In this document: one piece after another, positions 8,791-16,352 of the stretch
How positions within the stretch are numbered: position 1 is the stretch's first letter
Layout: each line of letters starts with the position of its first letter
Origin: Acidobacteriota bacterium
GTDB lineage: Bacteria > Acidobacteriota > Thermoanaerobaculia > UBA5066
DNA: 64,000 bases
Direction: 5' to 3'
Assembly (NCBI GenBank): GCA_016716715.1
Contig: JADJVE010000019.1
Location: forward strand, 248,001-312,000
Position numbers and translations under genes: made by a program
Notes under the pieces: model-generated
Databases searched by the model: none
Told to the model about the DNA's origin: nothing
Seen by the model: only the letters and a program-made list of their open reading frames with translations

Positions 8791-9488
8791 CGACGCTCGC
8801 CGACTCCGTCACGTTTCCGGCCGCCGGAGTGAGGCACCCCGGGCGGCACGAGGTTCTCGAGGCGACGTTCGCACGCGGCGACGAGCACATCGCAGCCGTC
8901 GTGAAGAAGGTCCGGGTCGGCGGCGGCCGCGACCGGGCGGAGCGGTCGTGGGAGGTTGCTCGGGCGCTCGTCGCCCGCGGAATCGATACGCCCGAGCCGC
9001 TCGCCGTGGGCCGCGTCGGCGGCGAAGGCTGGTACGTCGCGCGCCGGCTCGAGGGCGCCGAGCAGATCCGCCGGTGGTTCCTCGAGCGCGACGGCGCCGG
9101 TTTGCCGGCGCCTTCGCTTCCGTACGGGTTCGAGGAGATCGTGGCGGCGCTCGCGCGCCTCGCGCGGCGCCTGCACGACTCGGGCGTTTTCTTCCGGGAC
9201 TTCACGGACGGCAACGTCCTCGTCACGCGGGGAGAGTCGGGACCCCGCCTCTGGCTCGTGGATCTCGACAGGGCCCGGGTCGGGGACGCGCCGATTCCGT
9301 TTCTTTCGCGCTGCCGCGACCTCGCCCGCCCGGGACTGAACCGGCCGGAGGACGTCAAGCTCCTTCTTTCCAGGTACTTCGACCCGGAGCCCGTGCCCCC
9401 GGCCGCCGCATTCTGCGTCCCGGCCCTGCGCCGGCGGATCGTCCTCTGGGACGACTTCAAGGCCCGGGTCCGCCCCTGGCGGAAGTGA
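8787..9488 (+). CDS. Lipopolysaccharide kinase (Kdo/WaaP)-like protein
   Basis: 233 residues; ATG 8787 overlaps the upstream stop by 4 bp. It has a protein-kinase-like fold of the Kdo/WaaP type. A possible ATP-site lysine pair lies near residue 35 (V-V-K-K-V). The catalytic loop is H130-D-S-G-V-F-F-R-D138-F-T-D-G-N143, and the metal-binding position is L-V-D-L-D-R near residue 157. Such enzymes phosphorylate core sugars of LPS on the cytoplasmic face. Coupling to the GT39 gene suggests both act on the same envelope glycolipid. Confidence 0.75.
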   Translation: MTTLADSVTFPAAGVRHPGRHEVLEATFARGDEHIAAVVKKVRVGGGRDRAERSWEVARALVARGIDTPEPLAVGRVGGEGWYVARRLEGAEQIRRWFLERDGAGLPAPSLPYGFEEIVAALARLARRLHDSGVFFRDFTDGNVLVTRGESGPRLWLVDLDRARVGDAPIPFLSRCRDLARPGLNRPEDVKLLLSRYFDPEPVPPAAAFCVPALRRRIVLWDDFKARVRPWRK

Positions 9489-9546
9489 CGGGGCGGCAAG
9501 GGCTTATCCTTGTAAACCCGCACGGGTTCGGCGGCGTCCAACTCCC

Positions 9547-10233
9547 GTGACGGCATACGCGATGGCAAAGGTCCTCAGCTTTCCTCACCGGGTGGACGGG
9601 GGCGCGGGCATGACCGACGAGCTCCGCCAGGAGGAAGAATCGCGCGCGCGCACCGAGCGCCTGGCCGCGGAGGCGGACGTCATCGCCCGCGTCGTCGCGG
9701 GGGACGTCGACGCGTTCGAGTACTTCGTGAAGACCTACCAGAAGCGGATCACGCGCTTCGTCTTCACGCTTCTGCGCGACCCTTCCGACGCCGACTGCGT
9801 CACGCAGGACGTCTTCGTCAAGGCGTTCCGCGCGCTCCCCGAGTTCAAGGGCGAGTCCGCATTCGAGACCTGGCTCACCCGCATCGCGATCAACACGGTG
9901 CGCGACCGGATCCGCCGCCGCCGCCCCGTCGTTTCGTTCTCCGACCTGCGCGACCTCGACGACGACGACGGCCCGGAGATCCCGCCGTGGCTCGACCCGG
10001 CGGACGGCACGTCGCCGGAGCGGGACCTCCTGTCGGGAGACATTCGCCGGCGCATTGCCGTCGCGCTCGTCACGCTGTCCCCACGGCAGCGCTCGATCTT
10101 CGTTATGAAGCACTACGAGGAGAAGTCCATCGCCGAAATCGGCGACGCGACCGGACTCGACGAGGGGACGATCAAGTCCCACCTCTTCCGCGCGGCCCGC
10201 AAGCTGCGCGTCTGCCTGGAGGACCTGCGATGA
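9547..10233 (+). CDS. ECF-family RNA polymerase sigma factor
   Basis: 228 residues from GTG 9547; ATG 9562 or 9610 are possible shorter starts, and the first 30 residues are not needed for the fold. Sigma region 2 spans about residues 50-125 (D-A-F-E-Y-F-V, D-A-D-C-V-T-Q-D-V-F-V-K-A-F). Region 4 follows at about 170-222 (L-S-P-R-Q-R-S-I-F-V, then an HTH with I-A-E-I-G-D-A-T-G-L). The linker is acidic. The next gene overlaps by 4 bp and encodes a zinc-finger anti-sigma factor, so this is a classical three-gene signalling operon. Confidence 0.92.
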   Translation: MTAYAMAKVLSFPHRVDGGAGMTDELRQEEESRARTERLAAEADVIARVVAGDVDAFEYFVKTYQKRITRFVFTLLRDPSDADCVTQDVFVKAFRALPEFKGESAFETWLTRIAINTVRDRIRRRRPVVSFSDLRDLDDDDGPEIPPWLDPADGTSPERDLLSGDIRRRIAVALVTLSPRQRSIFVMKHYEEKSIAEIGDATGLDEGTIKSHLFRAARKLRVCLEDLR

Positions 10234-10739
10234 GCGCCACTCCCCACCTGAGCGCCGACGAGATCGCCGCGCGCGTGTTCCCCGAGGAGGGCCGTCCTGC
10301 CGCCGTTCCGGCGCACCTCGCCACCTGCGCCGCCTGCCAGGGGCGAGTCGCCCGCCTGCGCTCGGCCTGGCTCCTCGACCGCGGGGCCGTCTCGGGCTAC
10401 GTGGACGGGCTGCCCGAGTCGTTCTGGTCCGCGCAGTCCGAGCGCACGATGGAGGAGATCCGTTCGTCCGCCGCGCCGAAGGCCCGGGTTTCGAGCGTCC
10501 GCCCGCGCCTCGTCCGGCACCCGTTCCTCGCGTTCGGAAGCCTCGCCGCCGCGCTCGTTCTCGTGGCGACCGCGACGGTCTCCCACTTCGCGTCCCGGCC
10601 GCCTGCCGTTCCGAGCACCATCGCCGCCAGTCCGACGCCTTCGTCCGTAGACAGCTCCGACGAGGAGCTTCTCCGCGCGATCGACCGCGTTCTCGACGAC
10701 TCGTCGCTCACGCGCCTCGCGGCCGAGGAAACGCTGTGA
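10230..10739 (+). CDS. Membrane anti-sigma factor with zinc-finger motif
   Basis: 169 residues, overlapping the sigma gene. The N-terminus carries the ZAS motif H-L-A-T-C-A-A-C near residues 29-36 (H-x3-C-x2-C). One membrane helix lies near residues 105-122 (F-L-A-F-G-S-L-A-A-A-L-V-L-V-A), and a periplasmic tail of about 45 residues follows. It should hold the ECF factor inactive until a periplasmic signal arrives. The following gene, coupled by a GTGA overlap, is a probable periplasmic partner. Confidence 0.85.
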   Translation: MSATPHLSADEIAARVFPEEGRPAAVPAHLATCAACQGRVARLRSAWLLDRGAVSGYVDGLPESFWSAQSERTMEEIRSSAAPKARVSSVRPRLVRHPFLAFGSLAAALVLVATATVSHFASRPPAVPSTIAASPTPSSVDSSDEELLRAIDRVLDDSSLTRLAAEETL

Positions 10740-11254
10740 GGATGCGCGTCGCACTGGCCGCGGCGCTCGGCGCCGCGCTCGCGCTGCCGGCGCTCTCCCA
10801 GATGCCCGAGACGCCGCCCGGCAAGTGGTGGAAGCGGCCCCGCGTCGTCCAGATGCTCAAGCTCACGCCCGAGCAGCAGGAAAAGCTCGAGGAAATTTTC
10901 GCCCGCAACCGAAAGTCCTTCGTGGACCTCAAGGCCGACGTCGAGAAGAACCAGATCGACGTCGAGGAGCTCGTCACGAAGAAGGACGCCGATCCGAAGA
11001 AGGTCTCGGCCGCGGTCGACGCGCTCGAGCAGTCGCGGATGAAGCTCCGCAAGTCGATGACGATGATGTTCCTCGAGCAGAAAGCCGTCCTCACGTCGCA
11101 GCAGTGGACGCTGTTCCTCGAGCGCCGGGACGAGTGGCGCCGCGAGCGAGGCGAGGAAAAGCGGCGCGGCGAGACGGATCGCCGCGGCGACATGTCCCCG
11201 GACGGGGCGCCCGCCCCGCCGCGTTCCTCGGCCGGTCCCCGGCCGCCGCAGTAG
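10736..11254 (+). CDS. Spy/CnrX-like periplasmic sensor or chaperone
   Basis: 172 residues with a signal peptide (R-V-A-L-A-A-A-L-G-A-A-L-A-L-P-A-L-S). The mature part is almost entirely helical. It begins M-L-K-L-T-P-E-Q-Q-E-K-L, the L-T-x-x-Q signature of CpxP/Spy/CnrX heavy-metal or envelope-stress proteins, and a second version (V-L-T-S-Q-Q-W) follows. The tail is rich in Arg, Asp and Pro. Its place after the sigma/anti-sigma pair suggests it tunes that system in the periplasm. The ligand is unknown; no His/Met-rich metal site is evident. Confidence 0.75.
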   Translation: MRMRVALAAALGAALALPALSQMPETPPGKWWKRPRVVQMLKLTPEQQEKLEEIFARNRKSFVDLKADVEKNQIDVEELVTKKDADPKKVSAAVDALEQSRMKLRKSMTMMFLEQKAVLTSQQWTLFLERRDEWRRERGEEKRRGETDRRGDMSPDGAPAPPRSSAGPRPPQ

Positions 11255-11257
11255 GGC

Positions 11258-12121
11258 TCAGGGCGCGGGCGACCCGAGCGCCTTCGGCGCGCCCCCGCGC
11301 CCGCGCGCAACCGCGAGGGCGGCGAGCGCGAGGATCCCGGGGAGCGCGAGGAAGACGGCGTAGGGGATCGCCGTCGAGCCCCCTGCCTGGAGCCGGTATG
11401 CCAGCGCCGTCGCGCCGCCGATCAGGAGCGCGCCCGGGATCAGGCGCAGCGGCTTCCAGCGCGCGAAGACGACGAGCGCGAGGGCGAGGAACCCGCGGCC
11501 GGCGGTCACGCCCTCGACGAACGTCGGCGACACGGTGAGGACGAGGACGGCTCCGCCCGCGCCCGCGAGCGCGCCGGCCGCGAGCGACGCGGCGCTGCGG
11601 ACGCGCACGACCGAGCCGCCCAGCGCGTCGAGCGCGAGCGGATTCTCACCGGCGGCCGTCACGGCGAGGCCGGGGCGCGTCCGGGCCAGGAAGAGCTCGA
11701 GGAGGATCGGCGCGAGGAACGCGAAGAGAACCGCGGCGGGCATTCCGAGGAGGACGGGCGGCAGCGTCGCGATCTCGAGGACCGAACCCGTCGCACCCGC
11801 GAGAAGGCGGTACCCGAATGCGGTCGCGCCGTATCCGACGAGATTCCAGGCAGTGCCGACGAGGACCGGATCGGCGCGCCCGGCGACGGCGAAGAGCGCG
11901 AAGGCGGCGCCCGCGAGGACGCCCGTGAGCACCGCTGCGGCGAGCGCCCCGTGAGGGCCCGCGCCTCTCTGCGAGGCCGCGAAGGCCGCGAACGCGCCGA
12001 GCAGCATCGTGCCTTCGACGCCGATCTGGATCGAGCCCGCGCGCTCGAGCAGCAGCTCGCCGGCGGCCGCGAGGAGGAGCGGCGCCGCGAGGAGGACGGT
12101 GATCGCGAGGAATCCGCTCAC
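11258..12121 (-). CDS. Nucleoside ABC transporter permease, NupQ type
   Basis: 287 residues and about eight or nine membrane helices. The segment I-G-V-E-G-T-M-L-L-G-A-F near residue 33 is the conserved G-x-E-G-x-x-x-x-G motif of BMP-associated permeases. It overlaps the other permease by 4 bp. Together with the ATPase and the substrate-binding lipoprotein upstream it forms a complete purine-nucleoside-type importer. A short loop (R-A-D-P-V-L-V-G-T-A-W-N) marks the cytoplasmic contact region. Confidence 0.85.
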   Translation of the reverse strand: MSGFLAITVLLAAPLLLAAAGELLLERAGSIQIGVEGTMLLGAFAAFAASQRGAGPHGALAAAVLTGVLAGAAFALFAVAGRADPVLVGTAWNLVGYGATAFGYRLLAGATGSVLEIATLPPVLLGMPAAVLFAFLAPILLELFLARTRPGLAVTAAGENPLALDALGGSVVRVRSAASLAAGALAGAGGAVLVLTVSPTFVEGVTAGRGFLALALVVFARWKPLRLIPGALLIGGATALAYRLQAGGSTAIPYAVFLALPGILALAALAVARGRGGAPKALGSPAP

Positions 12122-13131
12122 GAGCCGCTCCTTCCGGCGCGGGCGCGCGCGGCGAGCACGGCGAGGACGAGGACGCCGGGGACGAGCGCCGCGAGAGCCG
12201 CGGGCACGCCGGTGTCGCGCTGCATCGCGGACGATCCGGCGCCGAGCGCGGCGAAGAAAAGGCCGGCGAATGCGGACGCGACGGGCTGCGCCTGCCCGAG
12301 CAGCGCGGCCGCGAGGCCGGTGTAGCCCGTCCCGGTCGCGAACGGGTCGTAGAGCCGCCCCGTCACGCCGAGAACCTCGAGCCCGCCGGCGAGGCCCGCG
12401 AGCGCGCCGGAACCCGCGAAGGCAAGCAGCTTCAGCCGCCCGTCCGCGAGCCCGATCGCGCGGGCCGCTTTGGGCGCGAGGCCGACGGTGCGGAGTTTCA
12501 GTCCCAGCGGCGTCGCCGCGAGCAGCACGGCGAGGATCGCCACTGCGAGCAATGCGACGAGGACGGCGGCGGTCGCCCGGCCGCCGGAGAAGAGCGGCTC
12601 CAGCCTCACGGCGTCCGGGAGCGCACGGCTCTGCGGGTAGTCCCCGGCGGGATCCCGCAGGGCGCCGCGCACGAGGCCGCCTGCCGCGGTTGCCGCGATC
12701 AGGTTCAGCAGAATCGTCGAGAGGACCTCCGGTACGTTGCGTTTCGCCGCGAGGACTGCGGCCGGCAGCACCCAGAGCGCGCCCGCGAGCGCCGCGGCGA
12801 GGAGGATCGCCGCGCGCGCGACGAACGGCATGCCGGCGAGCGCGGGGCCGACGGCGGCTGCTGCGGCGGCGCCCGCGAGAAACTGGCCCTCGAGGCCGAT
12901 GTTCAGGACGCCGGCCCTCAGCGCGAGGCAGGCGCCGGCGGCGGTGAGGACGATGCCGGTCGAGCGCAGGAGCGTCTCGCCGATCGCGGCGCGCGAGCCG
13001 AGGCTGCCGAGCGCGAGCGCGCGGAGCGCGTCTAGGGGAGAGGCGCCCGCGAGGACCGCGAGCCCGGCGAGCGTCGCGAGCGCGGTCACCGCGGCGGCGG
13101 CGGGCACGAGCACGCGGCGCGGGACGCTCAC
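12118..13131 (-). CDS. Nucleoside ABC transporter permease, NupP type
   Basis: 337 residues from GTG 13131, which overlaps the ATPase stop (GTGA). The frame is open further upstream but codes for Arg-rich non-membrane sequence there. It carries A-G-V-L-N-I-G-L-E-G-Q-F near residue 72, the paralogous counterpart of the NupQ motif, and a second conserved stretch N-V-P-E-V-L-S-T-I-L-L-N-L-I near residue 137. About nine helices. It pairs with the permease at 11258 as the membrane channel. Confidence 0.87.
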   Translation of the reverse strand: MSVPRRVLVPAAAAVTALATLAGLAVLAGASPLDALRALALGSLGSRAAIGETLLRSTGIVLTAAGACLALRAGVLNIGLEGQFLAGAAAAAAVGPALAGMPFVARAAILLAAALAGALWVLPAAVLAAKRNVPEVLSTILLNLIAATAAGGLVRGALRDPAGDYPQSRALPDAVRLEPLFSGGRATAAVLVALLAVAILAVLLAATPLGLKLRTVGLAPKAARAIGLADGRLKLLAFAGSGALAGLAGGLEVLGVTGRLYDPFATGTGYTGLAAALLGQAQPVASAFAGLFFAALGAGSSAMQRDTGVPAALAALVPGVLVLAVLAARARAGRSGS

Positions 13132-13858
13132 GCTCCGAGCCCCGCCATGAGCCGGCCGAGCGCCGCGGGCGCCGTGCCGCCCGCGACCTCGCAGGAGAGC
13201 GCCCCGCGCGTCACGACGCGGACGCCGCCGCGGTAGTCGAAGGCCTCGTCGGGATCGGACGTCACGACGAGGACCGACGCTCCGGCCGCGCACGCCTCGG
13301 CGAGCCGGGCGCGCACGGCGGCGGAGGCGGCGAGGTCGAGGCCGCGCGTGGGGTGGATCGCGACCACGAGGCGGGGCGCTCCCGCGAGCTCGCGCGCGAG
13401 GACGAGCTTCTGCTGATTGCCGCCCGAAAGCGCACGCGCCGGAGTGGAAGGGGAGGGCGCGCGCACGGTAAACGCCTTCATCCGCTCGAGCGCGTGCGTC
13501 TGCATCGCGGCGCGGTCGAGGAAGAACCGTCCCGGAGGGTTCGGCAGCGCGAGGTTCTCGGCGAGGTCGAGGTCGAGGACGAGCCCCTCCTCGCGCCGAT
13601 CCGCGGGCACGAACGCTCCGCCGGCCGCGCGGAACGCGAGCGGGTCGCCGAACGAAGGCAGCGCGGCCCCGCCGACGCGGACCTCTCCCGCGAAGGGAGT
13701 CAGCCCGGCGACCGCGGACGCGATCGTGTCCGCCCCGTTGCCGTCGATGGCGAGAAGGACGAGGAGCTCGCCGGGGGAAAGAGAGAAGGAAAGAAGCTCT
13801 TGCTTCGGAGGTGTGGCGGCCGGCCTGAAGTTGCGGACTTCGAGGCTCTTGTCAGGGC

Positions 13859-13885
13859 GCCTTTCTTCGAAAGTGAGTAGGGGGC
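13859..13885 (+). repeat. Dispersed motif at the ATPase frameshift
   Basis: It reads CCTTTCTTCGAAAGTGAGTA then GGGGG, a variant of the dispersed motif core. It codes for the linker between the two ATPase cassettes, and the probable one-base change lies in its terminal G run. Confidence 0.55.
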
Positions 13886-14634
13886 GTGGCTCGCCGGGGC
13901 GCGCGCTTTCCCCGCCCCCGAGCCCGCGATCAGGAGCCCGCCGATCTCCGCCGCCGTCGTCTCGCCGATGAGGCATTGCTTCACCGTCCTGCCGCGCGCG
14001 AGGAGCGTCAGCCTGTCGGCGCCCGCGAAGACCTCGGCGAGGCGGTGCGTGATGAGGACGATCGCGGCGCCGGCGTCGGCCTGCCTGCGGAGGGCGGCGA
14101 AGAGGGTCGCCGTCTCGTCGGGGGAGAGGACGGCCGTCGGCTCGTCGAGGATGAGGATGTCCGGTTCGCCTGCGAGCGCGCCCGCGATCTCGATGCGCTG
14201 GCGGGTGCCGACCGGCAGCGCGTCGACGCGGTCGTCCGGGCCGCCGAGCTCGAGGCCGAACGCCTCCGCGAGCCGCGCGACGCGTGTGCGCCGTGCCCGC
14301 GCGCTCTCGACAAAGGGCGCGTTCCGGTCGAGAAGCGCGAGGTTGTCCGCGACGCTCACGGCTCCGACGAGGAGGTCGTGCTGCGGGACGAGCGCGAGGC
14401 CCGCGTCGCGCGCGTCCCGGGCGCCCGCGAACCGGACGGTTCGACCGCCGCGCAGGATCTCGCCGGAATCGGCCGCAAGGCGTCCCGCGGCGATCGAGAC
14501 GAGAGTCGACTTGCCGGCTCCGTTCTCGCCGAGGAGCGCGTGGATCTCGCCGGGGAAGACGAAGAGGTTGGCTTCGGAAAGAGCCTGCGTCTCGCCAAAG
14601 CGCTTCGAGATCAGCCGCAGCTCGAGCGCGGGAA

Positions 14635-14674
14635 GCGAAGAGGAAGACGAAGATTTCTTAGAAGGTTGAATGGG
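14635..14674 (+). repeat. Dispersed motif, pyrimidine arm at the ATPase N-terminus
   Basis: On the plus strand it reads GCGAAGAGGAAGACGAAG, then ATTTCTTAGAAGGTTGAATG. In the sense of the minus-strand gene it encodes a serine run (K-K-S-S-S-S-S-S) before the first cassette. It shares the sequence GAATGGG with its partner at 14729-14755. Confidence 0.65.
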
Positions 14675-14728
14675 CATCGGCGCAGAGGAACCGCTGGAGC
14701 CTGGCCTGTGGGCGGCGCTCACACACCC

Positions 14729-14755
14729 ATTCGAAGGATCTCAGAAATTGCCTCT
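14729..14755 (-). repeat. Dispersed motif, purine arm between BMP and ATPase genes
   Basis: On the minus strand it reads CAATTTCTGAGATCCTTCG then AATGGG, spanning the BMP stop codon and the start region of the ATPase. It pairs with the arm at 14635-14674, about 54 bp further along the minus strand. Confidence 0.5.
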
Positions 14756-15727
14756 CGGGACCGTCAGAGTGCCCGCGCGAATCCGGTCCTCGGTCGCCTT
14801 CAGCTCGTCCCGCACCGGCTGCGGAACGTTCGCCGCCGGCGACAGGACGAAGGAGACGACGCCGCTTTCGAGGCCGTAACGCAGCGGCTTGCCGTCGAAC
14901 GCTCCGGTCTTGACGCGCCTGGCCGTTTCGAGGAAGGCGCGCGGCATGTCGATGACCGCGGACGCGAGGACGGAAGGGGAGAGCGCGTTCTGGTCCTTGT
15001 TCGTGCCGAAGGCAGCGATCTTCCGGTCCTCGGCCGCCTTGAAGACGCCGAGCGCCGCGGCGTCCGCGTTCTGGAACAGGGAGTCGGCGCCCTTGTCCGC
15101 GAGCGCGAGCGAGGCGGCCTTCGCGCCCGCGACGTCCTCGAAAGAGCCCGTGAAGACGGACGTCGCCGTGCCTCCCTCTCTTGCAGCCTTGAAGCCGCCT
15201 TCGAAGGCGAGGAACGTGGACTTGATCGACGGGAGCTCGACGCCGCCCACCATCCCCGCCCTGCCCGTCTTCGTCGTCCGTCCGGCCAGGATCCCGCAGA
15301 GGTACGCGGCCTGCTCGAGCTCGAAGACGATCGGCGCGAGGTTCGGGGCCGTGCGCGAGCCGGACGTCGTGACGAAGACGGTCTTCGGGTACTCCTTCGC
15401 GACGCGCTCGGCCGCGTCCTGGAACTCGAACCCGTGGCCGAAGACGAGGCTCGTCCCCTTCGCCGCGTAGGCGCGGAACTGCTCCTCGAACTCGGACGGC
15501 GACTTGACCTGCACGTGCGAAACGCCGGCGCCCATTTCCTTCTCGATCGCCTTGAGCCCCTCGTACGCGCCGGCGTTCCACCCGGCGTCGGAGATCGGCC
15601 CGGGGGTCAGGAGCGCGACGGTGAACGCCGGGGCGGACGGCTTCGGCGTGTCCTTTGGCGCGACGCAGGCAGCGAGGGCGAGGGCGGCGGCGCAGGCTGC
15701 AAACGGACGCACGGAACGATCGCTCAC
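14741..15727 (-). CDS. BMP-family nucleoside-binding lipoprotein
   Basis: 328 residues from GTG 15727, preceded on the minus strand by GAGGAGG at good spacing. A lipobox L-A-A-C near residue 20 gives a lipid-anchored periplasmic protein. The mature part begins with the family signature L-L-T-P-G-P-I-S-D-A-G-W-N-A-G-A-Y-E-G-L. It also has F-G-H-G-F-E-F-Q-D, E-L-E-Q-A-A-Y-L-C-G, and a D-K-G-A-D-S-L-F-Q segment. It should capture nucleosides or a related ligand for the ABC importer encoded just downstream. Confidence 0.9.
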   Translation of the reverse strand: MSDRSVRPFAACAAALALAACVAPKDTPKPSAPAFTVALLTPGPISDAGWNAGAYEGLKAIEKEMGAGVSHVQVKSPSEFEEQFRAYAAKGTSLVFGHGFEFQDAAERVAKEYPKTVFVTTSGSRTAPNLAPIVFELEQAAYLCGILAGRTTKTGRAGMVGGVELPSIKSTFLAFEGGFKAAREGGTATSVFTGSFEDVAGAKAASLALADKGADSLFQNADAAALGVFKAAEDRKIAAFGTNKDQNALSPSVLASAVIDMPRAFLETARRVKTGAFDGKPLRYGLESGVVSFVLSPAANVPQPVRDELKATEDRIRAGTLTVPRGNF

Positions 15728-15748
15728 GGGTCCTCCTCGTCGGCTCCT

Positions 15749-15754
15749 TATGAT
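15749..15754 (+). promoter_or_regulatory. Possible -10 box (TATGAT) for the HD-like gene
   Basis: TATGAT ends only six bases before the ATG at 15761, so a transcript started from it would be leaderless. No good -35 hexamer is seen; the region is shared with the divergent BMP gene. Confidence 0.35.
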
Positions 15755-15760
15755 CATGCC

Positions 15761-16351
15761 ATGGCGCTCGCGCTCGATTCCGCCTCGAAGGCGCGCATTC
15801 TCGACTTCGTCCGTCCGCTCTCCGTGGGACTCGACGGGATGACGAACTACGGATTTGTCGAGAGGAGAATTCGGATTTCGGATTTCTTAGAAGGTGAAGA
15901 GGGGAAGGGCCGACCGTCCGGAGACGCGGGGGTCGATCCCAACCGGCTGTTCCTGATCGCCTCGTTCGCCGGCCTCCCGTCGGCCCGCCGCATCACGCCC
16001 GACGGCCGCGAGTCCCTGCTCCTGCGTTCTCTCCATATTCCACTCGAAGAAATCCGAATCCTCGTCTCCTCTCTTTCGCGGATCGAATCCGACCCGCAAT
16101 CCCCCGAAGAGCGAATCGTCCACGACGCGATGCTTCTCGAGAGCGTCGGCGCGTACGGCGTGACGCAGATCCTGGTCTCCGGCGTGCGCGAGCGGATGAC
16201 GCTCGCGGAGATGGCGGGCGAGATCGACACGAAGATGGACGCCGCGCGCTTCGCGACGGAGGCGGGCCGCCGGCTCGCTGCGGGCCGGATCGCCTACGCG
16301 AAGGACTTCGCCGCGAAGCTGCGAGCGGAGGCGTCGGAGTTCGTCGGCTGA
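15761..16351 (+). CDS. HD-superfamily-like protein with degenerate metal motif
   Basis: 196 residues. The start I-L-D-F-V-R-P-L-S-V-G-L-D-G-M and the later E-E-R-I-V-H-D-A-M-L-L-E-S-V-G-A-Y-G-V resemble the last conserved block of small HD hydrolases (HD-A-x-L-L-E-x-x-G-A-x-G). The expected His of the first block is not visible: the equivalent region reads F-L-I-A-S-F-A-G-L-P. The preceding loop (I-S-D-F-L-E-G-E-E-G-K-G-R) is encoded by the dispersed motif. It may be a non-catalytic relative. It stops 1 bp before the end of the convergent gene at 16353. Assignment is by pattern only. Confidence 0.6.
   Translation: MALALDSASKARILDFVRPLSVGLDGMTNYGFVERRIRISDFLEGEEGKGRPSGDAGVDPNRLFLIASFAGLPSARRITPDGRESLLLRSLHIPLEEIRILVSSLSRIESDPQSPEERIVHDAMLLESVGAYGVTQILVSGVRERMTLAEMAGEIDTKMDAARFATEAGRRLAAGRIAYAKDFAAKLRAEASEFVG
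15878..15909 (+). repeat. Dispersed motif, purine arm in the HD-like gene
   Basis: It reads TTCGGATTTCTTAGAAGGTG then AAGAGGGGAAGG. The first bases TTCGGA are specific to this pair: the second arm at 16041-16079 carries the exact complement, so about 15 of 16 bases can pair. Confidence 0.75.
16041..16079 (-). repeat. Dispersed motif, pyrimidine arm in the HD-like gene
   Basis: It reads CACTCGAAGAAATCCGAATC then CTCGTCTCCTCTCTTTCG. TCGAAGAAATCCGAA is complementary to the core of the arm at 15878-15909, which lies about 131 bp earlier. Confidence 0.7.
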
Positions 16352-16352
16352 C

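Larger units (their letters stand above)
13128..14722 (-). pseudogene. Nucleoside ABC transporter ATPase, split by a frameshift
   Basis: A double-ATPase (YufO/MglA type) read in two frames. The first frame (from GTG 14722 or ATG 14677) holds a complete first cassette: Walker A G-E-N-G-A-G-K-S-T, Walker B I-L-I-L-D-E-P-T, and an H-loop T-H-R. It runs out of homology near 13925. From about 13890 another frame takes over with F-E-E-R-R-P-D-K-S-L-E-V and the usual degenerate second cassette (I-D-G-N-G-A-D-T, signature L-S-G-G-N-Q-Q-K). The change needs one extra base, and a run of five G at 13880-13884 sits at the switch. It could be a real mutation, programmed slippage or a sequence error. The other importer genes are intact, which favours an error or tolerated slippage. 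Confidence 0.75.

Noticed and set aside
13777..13814. Another degenerate motif copy in the ABC ATPase (GAAGGAAAGAAGCTC region)
   Set aside because: Too divergent in the core to claim; similarity may come from general purine richness.
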